A stretch of DNA of 8,550 nucleotides, taken from NCBI GenBank assembly GCA_017632095.1, contig JAGBSA010000203.1, forward strand, positions 1 through 8,550, written 5' to 3'. Positions 7,201 to 8,550 of this stretch are shown here, piece by piece. The notes beneath the pieces are model-generated. The model was not told the DNA's origin and ran no database searches. It worked only from the letters and a program-made list of their open reading frames with translations. Source of the stretch: Bacteroidales bacterium. GTDB taxonomy: Bacteria; Bacteroidota; Bacteroidia; Bacteroidales; P3. A program made the translations under genes and the position numbers. The first letter of the stretch is position 1, and each line of letters starts with the position of its first letter.

Positions 7201-7330
7201 TGAAGCAGTGTGAATGAATCTTCGTTTTAATTTACTGAAACTTGAAAACGATTTAATGAAATCAAGAAAGAATTTTCCAAATCTGCGTTTGGCTGATTTC
7301 TGAAAAAGGAAAGAAAAAAGAAAAAAAAAG
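7201..7330. other. Convergent intergenic spacer carrying a second copy of the intergenic repeat words
   Basis: TCTTCGTTTTAATTT at 7219-7233 is identical over 15 bases to 1042-1056. TTTACTGAAAC at 7231-7241 matches 1096-1106 at 10 of 11 bases. TTTAATGAAATCAAG at 7252-7266 matches 1075-1089 at 12 of 15. CGTTTT at 7223-7228 and AAAACG at 7245-7250 form inverted arms, as in the other copy. A minor CCAAA/TTTGG hairpin lies at 7277-7292. No terminator with a T run is visible for the plus-strand gene in this stretch. Confidence 0.55.
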
Positions 7331-7362
7331 AAAGGACTTACCGAATTATCGATAAGTCCTTT
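7321..7362 (-). terminator. Intrinsic terminator of the arcC-arcB unit
   Basis: AAAGGACTTA at 7331-7340 and TAAGTCCTTT at 7353-7362 form a perfect 10-bp stem with a 12-base loop. On the minus strand the stem is followed by a very long pyrimidine tract (7330 down to 7302, mostly T), as expected for a rho-independent terminator about a dozen bases beyond the arcB stop. In the plus direction a TTTTG follows the stem, so it may also stop transcription of the 6565-7200 gene weakly. Confidence 0.88.
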
Positions 7363-7373
7363 TGTATTACTGA

Positions 7374-8375
7374 TTAGTCACCCAATGTTGCAACCATCAC
7401 AGCTTTGATAGTGTGCATACGGTTTTCAGCTTCATCAAATACGATAGAGTTTTCTGATTCGAATACTTCCTCAGTAACTTCTACGCCGTCCAAACCGAAT
7501 TGTGCGTGAACGTCTCTTCCAACTTGAGTTTCCAAGTTGTGGTATGCAGGCAAGCAGTGCATGAATTTGCATTTTGGATTGCCAGTCATTTCCATCATTT
7601 CTTTGTTTACTTGGTATGGCTTCAACAAAGCGATTCTCTCTGCCCAAACTTCAGCAGGTTCACCCATTGATACCCAAACGTCAGTGTACAAGAAATCACA
7701 ACCCTTAACGCCTTCTGCAACATTATCTGTAACAGTCAAAGTAGCACCTGTTTCTTTTGCTATTTCTTGGCAAGTCTTTACCAATTCAGCATCTGGTTGT
7801 AATCCTTTAGGAGCAACGATTCTTACGTCCATTCCCATTTTTACACCGCCAACCATTAGAGAGTTACCCATGTTATAACGAGCGTCTCCAATGTAAGCGT
7901 AACTTACTTGATTCAATGGCTTATCTACGTGTTCGCTCATAGTCAAGAAGTCTGCCAAAATTTGAGTTGGGTGGAACTCATTTGTCAATCCGTTCCATAC
8001 AGGTACGCCTGCGTATTTTGCTAACTCCTCTACAGTGTCTTGTTTGAAGCCTCTGTATTCGATACCATCAAACATTCTTCCAAGAACTCTTGCAGTGTCT
8101 GCCATAGATTCTTTAACGCCTATTTGAGATCCTGAAGGTCCCAAGTAGGTTACGTGAGCTCCTTGGTCGTAAGCAGCAACCTCGAATGCACATCTTGTTC
8201 TTGTAGATGTCTTTTCAAATATCAAGGCGATGTTTTTGCCTTTCAATCTTGGTTGTTCAGTACCTGCATACTTTGCTCTTTTCAAATCGCGAGCCAAGTC
8301 CAACATATATTGGATTTCTTTTGGAGTGAAATCCAACAATTTCAAAAAGTTTCTGTTTCTTAAATTAAATCCCAT
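7374..8375 (-). CDS. arcB: Ornithine carbamoyltransferase, catabolic (ArcB) type
   Basis: Cytoplasmic enzyme interconverting ornithine plus carbamoyl phosphate and citrulline plus phosphate. All family signatures are present in 333 residues, the normal length: STRTR at 57-61 for carbamoyl phosphate, HPTQ at 135-138, the ornithine loop DVWVSMG at 232-238, and HCLP at 273-276 with the catalytic Cys274. The SMG loop separates it from N-acetylornithine and N-succinylornithine carbamoyltransferases. Overall the sequence is very close to Pseudomonas ArcB and E. coli ArgI (for example [15 protein letters not shown] and [20 protein letters not shown]). Because carbamate kinase lies directly upstream, 43 bases away, I infer the catabolic direction: citrulline phosphorolysis in the arginine deiminase pathway. 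An anabolic role cannot be excluded from the protein alone. The start is preceded by an A-rich leader without a Shine-Dalgarno motif. No promoter motif is seen in the gap, so it is probably co-transcribed with arcC. Confidence 0.95.
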   Translation of the reverse strand: MGFNLRNRNFLKLLDFTPKEIQYMLDLARDLKRAKYAGTEQPRLKGKNIALIFEKTSTRTRCAFEVAAYDQGAHVTYLGPSGSQIGVKESMADTARVLGRMFDGIEYRGFKQDTVEELAKYAGVPVWNGLTNEFHPTQILADFLTMSEHVDKPLNQVSYAYIGDARYNMGNSLMVGGVKMGMDVRIVAPKGLQPDAELVKTCQEIAKETGATLTVTDNVAEGVKGCDFLYTDVWVSMGEPAEVWAERIALLKPYQVNKEMMEMTGNPKCKFMHCLPAYHNLETQVGRDVHAQFGLDGVEVTEEVFESENSIVFDEAENRMHTIKAVMVATLGD

Positions 8376-8418
8376 AATCTGTTTATTTTTTTTGTTAGAA
8401 AATATCTTGAATTCCTTT

Positions 8419-8550
8419 TTACCAAACGATACGTGTACCGCAGTTTGCGTTACCTAGTTGTCCGGCTTCTGTGATTATACATTCCTTACCGCCGTTTTTA
8501 ACAAAGTGTAAAGCAGCTCTTACTTTTGGTGCCATTGAGCCTTCGCCAAA
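8419..8550 (-). CDS. arcC: Carbamate kinase, C-terminal 43 residues; 5' part beyond window
   Basis: Carbamate kinase transfers phosphate from carbamoyl phosphate to ADP, giving ATP, ammonia and CO2, the energy-yielding step of arginine or citrulline fermentation. Only the C-terminal end is inside the window, read on the minus strand from 8550 to the TAA at 8421-8419. It shows [20 protein letters not shown], the conserved end-domain motif (GSMxPKVxAAxxFVxxGG), then ECIIT and a final CGTRIVW matching the usual AGTRIV ending. It is in frame with no defect in the visible part. The downstream gene arcB takes carbamoyl phosphate from citrulline and supplies it to this enzyme. Confidence 0.92.
   Translation of the reverse strand, partial: FGEGSMAPKVRAALHFVKNGGKECIITEAGQLGNANCGTRIVW

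Noticed and set aside
7277..7292. CCAAA/TTTGG hairpin as a terminator for the 6565-7200 gene
   Set aside because: The stem is only 5 bp and no T run follows on the plus strand.
7537..8457. Plus-strand open frames opposite arcB and the arcB-arcC gap
   Set aside because: They mirror arcB, which is conserved end to end; no promoter or family match supports them.
1..8550. Novel defence or mobile system
   Set aside because: All genes fit housekeeping, catabolic or surface-protein families. No integrase, transposase, reverse transcriptase, toxin-antitoxin pair, attachment site or change in codon use was seen.

Overview
The window looks like a stretch of chromosome from a member of the Bacteroidota, probably a Bacteroidales-type anaerobe with low G+C. 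Three things point there. The 922-residue exported protein ends in a type B sorting domain of the type IX secretion system (gliding-motility C-terminal, CHU_C family), which is specific to that phylum. The visible promoters fit the Bacteroidota pattern TTTG-N19-TAnnTTTG rather than the E. coli pattern. Gene starts are preceded by A-rich sequence, mostly without a Shine-Dalgarno motif. The type IX sorting domain argues against Bacteroides itself, but the genus cannot be fixed from this sequence.

Layout: (1) 1-927, minus strand, 5' 309 codons of an iron-sulfur L-serine dehydratase (sdaA), running off the left edge. (2) 928-1223, an AT-rich divergent intergenic region with a promoter for each side and an unusual set of 21-bp-spaced and inverted short repeats. 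(3) 1224-3665, plus strand, mutS2, full length with ATPase, coiled coil, KOW-like and Smr parts. (4) 3718-6486, plus strand, a large secreted surface protein with signal peptide, cysteine-rich N-terminal region, PKD and Ig-like domains and type IX sorting domain, followed by a strong intrinsic terminator. (5) 6565-7200, plus strand, a small cytoplasmic protein that resembles a family of Bacteroidota SAM-methyltransferases but lacks the SAM-binding and acidic residues. (6) 7201-7373, a convergent intergenic region with a terminator for the minus-strand genes and a second copy of the short repeat words seen at 1042-1110. (7) 7374-8375, minus strand, a catabolic-type ornithine carbamoyltransferase (arcB). 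(8) 8419-8550, minus strand, the 3' end of carbamate kinase (arcC), which lies directly upstream of arcB in the same transcription unit.

Functionally, the two ends of the window both concern amino-acid fermentation. SdaA turns serine into pyruvate and ammonia; the arcC-arcB unit converts citrulline through carbamoyl phosphate to ATP, ammonia and CO2. mutS2 is a housekeeping ribosome-rescue or anti-recombination gene. The surface protein is an accessory envelope gene of unknown binding target. I found no CRISPR array, no tRNA or rRNA gene, no insertion sequence and no obvious defence system. The points most worth a second look are the intergenic repeat family and the degenerate methyltransferase-like protein.
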